Positions 54,651 to 63,090 of a DNA stretch of 64,000 nucleotides are shown here, piece by piece. The notes below the pieces were generated by a model. That model saw only the letters and a program-made list of their open reading frames with translations, searched no databases and was not told where the DNA came from. The DNA lies in assembly GCA_016706255.1 (NCBI GenBank), contig JADJJZ010000029.1, positions 992,001 through 1,056,000 of the forward strand, read 5' to 3'. This stretch comes from Bacteroidota bacterium (GTDB taxonomy: Bacteria > Bacteroidota > Bacteroidia > Chitinophagales > BACL12). Position numbers and translations under genes: made by a program. Numbering within the stretch: the first letter of the stretch is position 1; every line of letters begins with the position of its first letter.

Positions 54651-56711
54651 TTAATCAATTATAGAAATAGAATAATTAATTGTAGTGCCATTATTTACCA
54701 AAGCAATTTGATAAACACCTGCTACTACTTCAGATAAATCAATTGACTGAACAAATGATTCAGCATTAACATTAAGTGATGTAGTGTATACAATTTGACC
54801 AATTGCATTTACAACAGTTAATTCAAATGTCTGATCAGCATATCCATTTAAAGCAATATTAAATAATCCGGAAGTAGGATTTGGATATACAGCAATGTTT
54901 TCCGCTACTGATTCAACACGTAAAGGAGTTGAGAAATAGTAATGATCAGTTAATGTTGATTTTAATCCTTCATCAACACAAACTGAACGCACGTGATAGG
55001 CATAATCGGTACCTGGAGTTAATCCGGTTACGGTCCAATCTGTTAAACCACCGAGTACTTTTTTCTTAAGCACTAAAATTTCATCAATAGTATAAACTGA
55101 AAGATGATAACCATCAGCACCATCAGCAGGTTCCCAATCTAAATGTGCAGAGGTAGACGTAATTCCATCAGCAGTTAAACCTGTTGGTTCAGGGCATAAT
55201 GCGATATCACAAGCCAGATATGCAATAATATTTGCACGTAAATTCGCAGCATTTGGATCAGGATCATGCCAGTTGTCGGTAGTCATACCACCAAACATAA
55301 CCATACCTGAACCCCATGCTTTTTCAGCAAGCACAACATTTGAAGTTGCGAATGCATCAACCATTAAATTTGTTAATCCGGTACCTGTAACTGTGGCATG
55401 ACCAAAGCTTGTTCCGGTATAACTAGTTCCGGCAGGTAAATTCGGACCATTAAAAATTGCGTGTCCGGCAGCACCTGCAGCAGCATCAGCATTAGATGTA
55501 TAGTATGCATAAAATAATGATGTGCCCCCAAATCCGAAACTCATACCATCACCTTCATTAGGTGCTGCATTTAATAATAATTTTCCACCGGCATTAACCC
55601 ATGATTCAATTGTAGAAATATTAGCAGTGAGGAAATTTTCTAATTCTATAGCATGACCATCTGACCCTTCAAGAAATACAAAACAATTGTCAGGCCCGAA
55701 TACTGAAGGAACGTCTATGGTTTCAAAAAATCCTCTGTTCCAACCCACACCTTCTGCACCGAAAGTGGTAGTCATTGCGGTTGAATTATTTACAGTAAAC
55801 CATGGCTCACCACCGGTAGTGTTAGAATAAATATACCATGCACCTGTACCGCTAACGGCACCAGTGTGACATACTTCTTCAGAGTAACTATCGTTGCCCG
55901 GATCTTCATCACCGGCAAGTGTAGTCCAAGCTGTAATATTATAACAACCTTCTGCACTGAAGTCCCAACCTTCGGGAGCAGTCCATGAAGCTGTTGAAAA
56001 AGCAGGTAATGTTCCAGGGAAAAATCCTGCAGTTACTAAACCACCATCAACCTGATAACTAACGGTAAATCCTGTGGCATCAGCAGAACCATAATTTTTC
56101 ACGGTAACAATTACATCTTCTAAACCTAATCCGGGTCCTGTAGTTGGATTTGTAATATCGATTACACCAACATCATTAACTGCACCGCCCATCAGATTTA
56201 GGGTATAATCTTCTGCTTCGCCATAACTGGAACTTGCACAAGGATCAAGCGGCACTGCTAATCCCGAAGGATAAATACAACGCACACGCATTCTTGTTGC
56301 TCCGCCAACCAATCCTGGTGGTACAGTAAAACTAAATGAGCCTGAACCGCCACCGGCTAAACTTAATGTACCAATTACTTCATCGGTTTCAAATGAACCG
56401 TTCATATCGTAATCAATCCATGCAGTGTACGTTTGCGACCAGGTAGGATTATTGGTGCAGGTCATGGTGTAAGTATCGCCCATCAAAACATTCGCAGACA
56501 ATGCAGTGTAGTCTGAATAGCCTACACCTGAAATGGCTCCTCCTGAAAATGTGTTTGATAAGTCGGCAACTGTTACACCATCAATGTAATCACCTTCAGC
56601 AGTTCCGGTTGTGTAAGCCGGCGTACAATACTGCGCAAAGGTGATGGTTGCACTTAAAGTAGCAATGACAAATGTCATCAACATTCGTCGAAAAATTAAA
56701 GTGTGATTCAT
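54651..56711 (-). CDS. Secreted GEVED/Fn3 protein with T9SS domain
   Basis: 686 residues. The signal peptide ends TITFAQ. A GEVED domain (about 28-175) contains YTAWIDYDMNGSFETDEVIG and YGEAEDYTLNL. A CARDB-like domain (about 180-290) follows, then an unrecognised region (about 295-510) with EGSDGHAIELENFLTANIS, GGKLLLNAAPNEGDGMSFGF and MFGGMTTDNWHDP, reminiscent of a glutamine-amidotransferase-like or ThuA-like fold. An Fn3 domain (about 512-600) and T9SS domain (about 612-686; IAVYPNPTSGLFNIAL) close it. It is the intact paralog of the split gene at 59040-61089. Confidence 0.9.
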   Translation of the reverse strand: MNHTLIFRRMLMTFVIATLSATITFAQYCTPAYTTGTAEGDYIDGVTVADLSNTFSGGAISGVGYSDYTALSANVLMGDTYTMTCTNNPTWSQTYTAWIDYDMNGSFETDEVIGTLSLAGGGSGSFSFTVPPGLVGGATRMRVRCIYPSGLAVPLDPCASSSYGEAEDYTLNLMGGAVNDVGVIDITNPTTGPGLGLEDVIVTVKNYGSADATGFTVSYQVDGGLVTAGFFPGTLPAFSTASWTAPEGWDFSAEGCYNITAWTTLAGDEDPGNDSYSEEVCHTGAVSGTGAWYIYSNTTGGEPWFTVNNSTAMTTTFGAEGVGWNRGFFETIDVPSVFGPDNCFVFLEGSDGHAIELENFLTANISTIESWVNAGGKLLLNAAPNEGDGMSFGFGGTSLFYAYYTSNADAAAGAAGHAIFNGPNLPAGTSYTGTSFGHATVTGTGLTNLMVDAFATSNVVLAEKAWGSGMVMFGGMTTDNWHDPDPNAANLRANIIAYLACDIALCPEPTGLTADGITSTSAHLDWEPADGADGYHLSVYTIDEILVLKKKVLGGLTDWTVTGLTPGTDYAYHVRSVCVDEGLKSTLTDHYYFSTPLRVESVAENIAVYPNPTSGLFNIALNGYADQTFELTVVNAIGQIVYTTSLNVNAESFVQSIDLSEVVAGVYQIALVNNGTTINYSISIID

Positions 56712-56856
56712 AAGCTTGTTGTTTAAGTTAATTAATAATCCAAGCTAAAATTAATTATCCTAAAAAACAAATTTTTTACCATTTTTTTTGGTCGAACCAT
56801 TTGAAAATCAGCAATTTATATAACTATAATATTAGTTTTATTTATATATATAGGCA

Positions 56857-56895
56857 TAAAAAAAGGGTGATAAAATTAATTATCACCCTTTAAAT
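56857..56895 (-). terminator. Terminator of the 642-residue GEVED gene
   Basis: A 12-bp stem (AAAGGGTGATAA with TTATCACCCTTT), loop AATTAA, followed on the minus strand by a run of seven to eight T. Confidence 0.88.
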
Positions 56896-56909
56896 AAATA
56901 TTTAAAATA

Positions 56910-58838
56910 TTATTCTGTAACTACAATTGAATAATTAATTGTTTGTGTTGCATTACTTAAATTAACCTGATACATACCAGGTGTAACATTTTGTAATGAA
57001 ATAGTTTCAGTATAATCTGCACTATTAATATTAATTGGTTGTGAGTACACAATTTGTCCAATTGAATTAAATACATTTAATGTAAAATAATTATTTTCAT
57101 AACCACTAACATTAATTGTAAATGTTCCCTGATTTGGATTAGGGAATAAAGTAACACCACCTTCAACATCGCCCATGCGTGCTAAAGTAGTCCAGTAATA
57201 CCATTCAGTTGGAGAAGAAATTGCATCTTCATCATAACATACTGATTTAATTCTGAATGCATAAGTAGTTAATGGAGTTAAATTATCAACCATTGAATAA
57301 GAAGTTGAGTTAACACCTTTTTTAGCAATTAAACCTGTTGCTGTATTCCATAAAACTAATCTGTATTGTTCAGCAGCATCAATACCTGTCCAATGCATAA
57401 CGGCATCATTTTCTGTAATACCATCAACATATAAACCGGTAACTAATGGACAAACAGAAGGAATAATTTCAACATTATAATCTTCAGTTTCACCATAAGT
57501 ATATTCAGTGCAGGCAGTCATACCAATTGTGTTATATACTTCGCGAACGCGCATGCGGGTAGTTCCGATTGCTGCACCTGCAGGAACAGTAAAGTCGATA
57601 GCAGCAGGAGTAAATGCACCTAAGCCTGTTACTTCACCTAATTTTTCGGTTACTTCATCAAAAACACCATCGTGGTTAAAATCAATCCATGCACCAACAC
57701 CATTAAATGAGGTGTAAGAACCGGTAGTGATGGTAATAGTATAATCACCATCAGCTTCTAATGTTGTTGTTAAATCAGAATAATAAGTATAAAAAGGAGC
57801 AGCGCTTGCACCTGTTGTATTATTGATAACACCGATAGATACATTATCTACATAATCGCCATCGGAAGTACCAGTAATATAAGTAGGTGTGCAATAACAA
57901 TCTACAGCAGCATTTTGAGCAACATAAACAGCATCAGAAGTTGCAGAAGAACCTGTAAATGTACAAGTAATTGTGCAGTGGTAATATGTTGCATCAGGTT
58001 GTGAAGTTGTTAAATTAAATGCAGTAGCACCTGCTATGTCTGTCCATGAAATTCCATCTGGAGAAGAAGCCCACTGGTAAGAAATACCGGCAGCATAAAT
58101 TGGGTCAACAGAAACGGTAAAGTTGTCATCAGAACAAACAGATTCCATAGTAGAAACTGCAGCACCTGCTGTTGGTACATCAGCACAATCGTCGCCGGTT
58201 GTTAATGTGAAAATAATTTGCGGACGAGTAGTTGATGTTCCGGAATATTCGATACCGGCATAATCACACACATTCACTTCAACATCTGAGCGATAAGAGC
58301 GTGAGCCATTAAAACCTAAACCTGTAGTCCAGATTACCTGACCATTTTCTTCCCATTCACCTTCAGGTACGCCGCCACATATTTCAACAAGTACGTTTGA
58401 AGTGCCATCCCAGGTAATAGGTGATGCAAATGTGAATGTATTAACGCCTGTAACAGGAATATAATTTGTTGGTCCCCAAACTACAGAAGCACCTGCTTCC
58501 CAACCTTCTAGGGTTAAAGAAGTTGTAGGTGTGGTCATAATTTTAACAGTATAGTTTTCCATTACACCACCATCAGCATCGATAATTACATAAGGGAAAG
58601 CCATGGTAAAAGATAACGCAGTTAATTCGCCGGCAGTCATACCCGCTGCTGCCATTTCTGAAGCAAGGTATAAATATTGGGCACGTTGCGTTTTGTAATA
58701 ATCACCAAAAGGTGTCGGATGGGTTGTAGTTCCGTTGCTGCCGTTATTGGCGCCAACAGTAAACGTTTGTGCAAAGGACGCTCCTGTCCACAACATCAAA
58801 CCTACCGTCAAACTACAAAGGAGTAATTTTTTTCTCAT
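56910..58838 (-). CDS. Secreted GEVED/Fn3 protein with T9SS domain, second type
   Basis: 642 residues with signal peptide (ending GASFAQ). The first 310 residues are of a different type from its neighbours: a beta-sandwich (GITYPVIID-like stretches, TWDGTSNVLVEICGG) and an Ig/PKD-like repeat (SVDPIYAAGISYQWASSPDG). A GEVED domain follows (about 312-460; GAWIDFNHDGVFDEVTEK, YGETEDYNVEI), then Fn3 (about 465-555) and T9SS (about 565-642; LFPNPNQGTFTINV). The last 175 residues are closely similar to those of the split gene next to it, showing module exchange or duplication. Confidence 0.9.
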   Translation of the reverse strand: MRKKLLLCSLTVGLMLWTGASFAQTFTVGANNGSNGTTTHPTPFGDYYKTQRAQYLYLASEMAAAGMTAGELTALSFTMAFPYVIIDADGGVMENYTVKIMTTPTTSLTLEGWEAGASVVWGPTNYIPVTGVNTFTFASPITWDGTSNVLVEICGGVPEGEWEENGQVIWTTGLGFNGSRSYRSDVEVNVCDYAGIEYSGTSTTRPQIIFTLTTGDDCADVPTAGAAVSTMESVCSDDNFTVSVDPIYAAGISYQWASSPDGISWTDIAGATAFNLTTSQPDATYYHCTITCTFTGSSATSDAVYVAQNAAVDCYCTPTYITGTSDGDYVDNVSIGVINNTTGASAAPFYTYYSDLTTTLEADGDYTITITTGSYTSFNGVGAWIDFNHDGVFDEVTEKLGEVTGLGAFTPAAIDFTVPAGAAIGTTRMRVREVYNTIGMTACTEYTYGETEDYNVEIIPSVCPLVTGLYVDGITENDAVMHWTGIDAAEQYRLVLWNTATGLIAKKGVNSTSYSMVDNLTPLTTYAFRIKSVCYDEDAISSPTEWYYWTTLARMGDVEGGVTLFPNPNQGTFTINVSGYENNYFTLNVFNSIGQIVYSQPININSADYTETISLQNVTPGMYQVNLSNATQTINYSIVVTE

Positions 58839-58988
58839 GATTAAAGTTTTATTTGATTGATTGTTAATAATAAAGTGAAGATAGGCAATTTTACCCTAAT
58901 GGTTTAAACTTTGTAAGTATTAATTAAATATCAGTGCAGCACTAAATGTGACAGGAAAACCAGCACATTAAAGTGTATGGTAAGCAAT

Positions 58989-59018
58989 AAAAAAGGGCAG
59001 CCCAAACGAGCTGCCCTA
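58989..59018 (-). terminator. Terminator of the split GEVED gene
   Basis: AGGGCAG pairs with CTGCCCT around a 10-base loop, followed by T6 on the minus strand, 22 bases after the stop. Confidence 0.85.
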
Positions 59019-59039
59019 TATCTTTAAAAAACGAAATTA

Positions 59040-59927
59040 TTATTCAGTTACTACAATTGAGTAATTGAGGTTTTGATTTTCGTTGCTTAAATTAATCTGA
59101 TACATTCCTGCAGTTACATTATCTAAAGAAATATATTCAGTATAATTATTAGAATTGATATCAATGTTTTTAGTATAAACAACCTGACCAACAGAATTCA
59201 TCACAGTTAATGTCATTGCATTATTTTCTAAACCTGCAATATTAACTGTAAATGCACCATTGTTCGGGTTTGGATATAAACTAATACCACCTTCTACTTC
59301 ACCGATACGGCCTAAAGTAGTCCAGTAGTACCAAGGTGAAGGTGTAGAAATATCAGCTAAATCATCATAACAAACTGTTTTAACACGGAAAGCATATGTA
59401 GTTAACGGTGTTAATTTATCAGTTAAGTCATAAGAGTTAGTTGTTGCTTTTCTTTTAGCAATAACACCAGTTGCTGTGTTTTGTAATACAAAACGATATT
59501 GATCAGCACCGGCAACTTCATTCCAATGACAAACTGCGTCGTTATCAGTAATTCCATCAACAAATAAACCTGTTGGAGTTTCACAAATTACAACTGCAGA
59601 TTCACCGCAAGATGCATAAGAAAGAATATTTGCACGTAAGTTAGCAGCTTCTGCTAAAGGTGAATGGTAATTAGTAGTAGTCATACCACCAAAAACAACT
59701 AAACCTGCACCGTAAGGTAATTCAGATAATACGTTTGTTCCAGGCGCAAAAGCATCTTCCATAATACCAACTGCACCACCACCGCTAATTGAAGCGTGAC
59801 CGAATGAAGTTCCGGTATAAGAAGTTACTATCGGTGTATAAGGACCGTTAAATACAGGATGTGTTACATCAATTGCATTTGCAGTTCCGGTACTATGCAT
59901 AGTTGCAGTTAACACCACCAAATCCAA
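59040..59927 (-). CDS. C-terminal part of frameshifted GEVED/Fn3 T9SS protein
   Basis: This frame encodes the distal part of a cargo protein broken at about 59897. It has no signal peptide and its only upstream start is a TTG (59927) inside the N-terminal fragment's frame, so it is not an independent gene. Coding similarity to the intact paralog begins at STGTANAIDVTHPVFNGP and continues with SYTGTSFGHASISG, VFGGMTTTNYHSP, an Fn3 domain (TGLFVDGITDNDAVCHW) and a T9SS domain (SLYPNPNNGAFTVNI to IVVTE). If separate, it would not be secreted. Confidence 0.8.
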   Translation of the reverse strand: MDLVVLTATMHSTGTANAIDVTHPVFNGPYTPIVTSYTGTSFGHASISGGGAVGIMEDAFAPGTNVLSELPYGAGLVVFGGMTTTNYHSPLAEAANLRANILSYASCGESAVVICETPTGLFVDGITDNDAVCHWNEVAGADQYRFVLQNTATGVIAKRKATTNSYDLTDKLTPLTTYAFRVKTVCYDDLADISTPSPWYYWTTLGRIGEVEGGISLYPNPNNGAFTVNIAGLENNAMTLTVMNSVGQVVYTKNIDINSNNYTEYISLDNVTAGMYQINLSNENQNLNYSIVVTE

Positions 59928-61089
59928 AGCTCATACCATCACCTTCATTAGGTGCAGCATTGATAAATAAACGACCACCTGCATAAACCCATGCTTCAAT
60001 AGCAGCCATATTTGCAACTAAGAAGTTTTCTAATTCAATTGCATGTCCATCGCTACCTTCCATATAAATGAAAGCAGTAGATGGTGAGAATGCAGCAGCT
60101 GCATCAACAGTTTCATAATATTCAGTTGTATAACCACCTGCAGTAAATACTGTAGTCATAGCAGCAGAACATGTGGTATTAAACCATGGTTCGCCACCTG
60201 TTGTATTAGACAACATGAAATAAACGTTACCAGCAGCAACACAAAGGTTACAAACTGAAGCGTCTTCACCATCATTAGCTGCAAATCCGTCAGATACCCA
60301 AGAAGTATTAGATGAAATCATATAGCAACCATCAGCGGTAAAATCGTAAGTAGCAGCAAATGTGTATGAAGCACTTGTTCCGGCAGCAAGTGTGCCTGGA
60401 TAAGATTCAGTAACAACAGCACCACCGTCTACACTGTATTGAACAGAAAAATCAGATGCATCACTAGTACCATAATTGGTAACAGTAACAGTAATTGATT
60501 CAGCTCCAAGTCCGCCGCCTGTAACAGGAGAAGTAATTGCAGATACACCTAAATCGAATTCAGACGCAGGTCCGAAATCAACAGTGTAATCTTCAGCTTC
60601 ACCATAAGTTGCAGAAGCACAAGGATCCATTGTTGCTAAACCGGTAGGATAAATACAACGAACGCGCATTGTAGTTGCTCCCGGCATTGCATCAGCTGCA
60701 GTTGTGAAAGAGATATCTCCACTAGCACCTGCAAGTAAACTAATAATACCTAATTGCTCATCTGCATCAAATGAACCGTTTTGATCGTAATCAATCCATG
60801 CAGAATAAGTTTCACCCCAGTTTGGTGTATTATACAATGTCATTGTATAAGTAGTTGCTTCATCAAGCGACGTTGATAAAAAGGTATAATCAGAATACCC
60901 TGTACCTGTTATAGCACCACCGGTTTCTGTATTTGAAATTGCACCAAGAACTACACCGTTCACGTAGTCGTTATCCCCGGTACCCGTAACGTACTCAGGC
61001 GTGCAATATTGCCCAAAACTTGCAGCAGATATAAACAGCATGCAAGCCATAGTTAAAATTGAGCGCATTTTTAAGTTAAATTTGATCAT
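59893..61089 (-). CDS. N-terminal part of frameshifted GEVED T9SS protein
   Basis: 398 residues. A signal peptide (ending SAASFGQ) leads into a GEVED domain (about 28-175; YSAWIDYDQNGSFDADEQLG, YGEAEDYTVDF), a CARDB-like domain (about 180-285) and the same EGSDGHAIELENFLVANM and GGRLFINAAPNEGDGMSFGF blocks as the 686-residue paralog. The frame stops at GGVNCNYA with TAG, where the paralog reads on (GGTSLFYAYYTSN). Together with the next frame it forms one ancestral gene of about 685 codons. Without the distal part it lacks the sorting domain and would remain in the periplasm. Confidence 0.82.
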   Translation of the reverse strand: MIKFNLKMRSILTMACMLFISAASFGQYCTPEYVTGTGDNDYVNGVVLGAISNTETGGAITGTGYSDYTFLSTSLDEATTYTMTLYNTPNWGETYSAWIDYDQNGSFDADEQLGIISLLAGASGDISFTTAADAMPGATTMRVRCIYPTGLATMDPCASATYGEAEDYTVDFGPASEFDLGVSAITSPVTGGGLGAESITVTVTNYGTSDASDFSVQYSVDGGAVVTESYPGTLAAGTSASYTFAATYDFTADGCYMISSNTSWVSDGFAANDGEDASVCNLCVAAGNVYFMLSNTTGGEPWFNTTCSAAMTTVFTAGGYTTEYYETVDAAAAFSPSTAFIYMEGSDGHAIELENFLVANMAAIEAWVYAGGRLFINAAPNEGDGMSFGFGGVNCNYA

Positions 61090-61527
61090 AAGTGTTTGAT
61101 TTTAATGGTTATTTATTGTTAGAAAATTATTGTCACTTTTTTGATTGCGTAAATATCATTAATTATTTACAATGAAATTATTATATTATATGTTTATACA
61201 CATAAATTAAACAGGTCTTCGCAACATCGCTTTAAATTGGGTGTTTCGTATTTGTTTTCTCATTGCAGGGTCTCGCTTGTTAATTTAGATGAAACATTTA
61301 CCGATTCGGTTGGACGCTCCTATCTATTATTAAAAAATTGTTGTTTGAATTATACAATTCAAACGCTCAATGACATACGGTTTTATACAAACTGTTATAT
61401 TGGTATTAGGTCGCATTTTTCAGTTTGAGATTACAAGGTAGTGATTATTGGCTTTTTATCAAAAAAAAATGCAAAAAAAAGCCTCTTTTAATGCAAAATT
61501 GTCAGTAATACGCTGAAAATCAAGTTC
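61090..61527. other. AT-rich intergenic region with a hairpin
   Basis: About 440 bases without a recognisable gene; it carries the leader of the split gene at its left end. A 63-residue frame (61237-61428, +) lacks any family signature. A perfect 9-bp hairpin GTTTGAATT/AATTCAAAC with loop ATAC lies at 61343-61364. Confidence 0.5.
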
Positions 61528-63084
61528 CTATAACTGCGGATTGCCGGCAATATAGGTTTGTTCAACCTGGTCCGGATTGGGGTCAAAGCTGTTTAATACC
61601 GTAAAATCAGCCCATTTCCCTGCTGTAATGGAACCCATTTTTTGGTGTGCGCCTGTTACTGTAGCACTTCCCATAGTATATGCGTATAAAGCCTCAGTAA
61701 GTGTTATTTTTTGTTGGGGAGATATCACTGTTCCATTATTGGTAGTTCTGTTTAAAGCAGCATGTATGTTGTATAAAGGATGATAGGATTTAACTACCGG
61801 CGCATCTGTAGATAATGCGAGTTGAACACCGAAATCCAAAACACTTCTTACAGGATATAAATAATTTAAATAATGCTCAGGAACATAATTCAGGAAATTA
61901 TTTCCCAGCTCGCTAATAAAAATGGGTTGCATTATTGCTGAAATATGATATTTAAACATGGCTTCCAGATGTTCATGAGAAGGCAGCCCCAAATGTTCGA
62001 TTCTGTGACATAAATTTTTTAGGTTAAAAGGAGCAATCGATGTATATACATCAATTACCAGGTCGATGGCTGAATCTCCAATTGCATGTGTTGCTAACAT
62101 AAATCCTGCTTCTTGCGATTCCATTGCTAATTGACGAAATATGTTTTTTTCTAAACGCAACACACCATGTTCATTTGAATTTTTATATGGTTCAATAAGT
62201 GCTGCTGTTTTTCCGCTTATTCCGCCATCTGCAAAAAACTTTACCGTATTTACAATTAGGTGTTCACTATAATACGGTTCAGGATTTGGATATACTTTAT
62301 TTGCACCATCAGGAACGCGTATCGGAATTGCATTTATGCGAATAATTAATTCACCATCTGCATCCATTTGTTTATATACCTGTAATAAATCTCTATCTAC
62401 TGCAGGATCGGTTGCTGCTGTAATTCCGTATTGTAAAAATTGTTGTTGCGCAGCTAAAATCATTTCCCGCAATTCAGCGGCTGTATATTTTGGTATTTTA
62501 GATAAAATTAATCCGATTGCAGTTTCAGTAAAATGCCCTGCTACAGCGCCATCAGCCATTAATTTCATTTCACCACCTTTCGGCACAGGCGTATGGATAT
62601 CAATTTCTGCTAATTCAAGTGCTTTTGTATTTACAATTATTTGATGTGCACAGGTGCGGGTTACACAAATTGGTTTATCTGTTGCAATTGCATCTAAATC
62701 AGCTTTCGTGGGCATACGTTGTTCAATAAAATCGGCTTCATTAAAACCTCTTGCCTGTATCCAATTTAATTGCGGATTTTTTGCTGCGTATGCAGATAGT
62801 AATTCCTGCATTTCGGTAATACTTTTTACGCCACGTAAATCCAGCATACCATGTATTAAATTCCCAACCTTCCAGATATGAATATGTGCATCATTAAAAC
62901 CCGGAACTACAAATTTTTTATTTAAATCGATTAGAATAGCAATATTATTTTTTTCAGCTAATATTGTTTCATCTGAACCCACTTTGGTGAAATTTCCATC
63001 TTCAACAATAAATGCAGTAGCCTCAGGAAGTTGTTCATCCTGAGTCAGCACTTTACCATTAAAAAATATCTTTCTCACCGACAT
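61528..63084 (-). CDS. Amidohydrolase family 3 protein (YtcJ-like)
   Basis: A 518-residue metal-dependent hydrolase. It starts with a beta-sandwich part (KIFFNGKVLTQDEQ) and has the metal motif FNDAHIHIWKVG (His67, His69). Further residues are ATHAIGDSAIDL and CHRIEHLGLPSHE, and an Asp in LALSTDAPVVKSYHPL, all in the order of the YtcJ-like branch. There is no signal peptide, so it is cytoplasmic. The substrate is unknown; members act on amides or N-acylated amino compounds. It starts 6 bases after the aminotransferase stop, suggesting joint catabolism of an amino compound. Confidence 0.92.
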   Translation of the reverse strand: MSVRKIFFNGKVLTQDEQLPEATAFIVEDGNFTKVGSDETILAEKNNIAILIDLNKKFVVPGFNDAHIHIWKVGNLIHGMLDLRGVKSITEMQELLSAYAAKNPQLNWIQARGFNEADFIEQRMPTKADLDAIATDKPICVTRTCAHQIIVNTKALELAEIDIHTPVPKGGEMKLMADGAVAGHFTETAIGLILSKIPKYTAAELREMILAAQQQFLQYGITAATDPAVDRDLLQVYKQMDADGELIIRINAIPIRVPDGANKVYPNPEPYYSEHLIVNTVKFFADGGISGKTAALIEPYKNSNEHGVLRLEKNIFRQLAMESQEAGFMLATHAIGDSAIDLVIDVYTSIAPFNLKNLCHRIEHLGLPSHEHLEAMFKYHISAIMQPIFISELGNNFLNYVPEHYLNYLYPVRSVLDFGVQLALSTDAPVVKSYHPLYNIHAALNRTTNNGTVISPQQKITLTEALYAYTMGSATVTGAHQKMGSITAGKWADFTVLNSFDPNPDQVEQTYIAGNPQL

Positions 63085-63090
63085 CCAAAT

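Noticed and set aside
59925..59927. TTG as start of an independent 295-residue protein
   Set aside because: It lies inside the upstream coding frame; homology to the paralog begins only after the frameshift and there is no signal peptide.
61237..61428. 63-residue plus-strand frame
   Set aside because: AT-rich gap, no family signature, no ribosome binding or promoter signal; it also covers the hairpin at 61343-61364.
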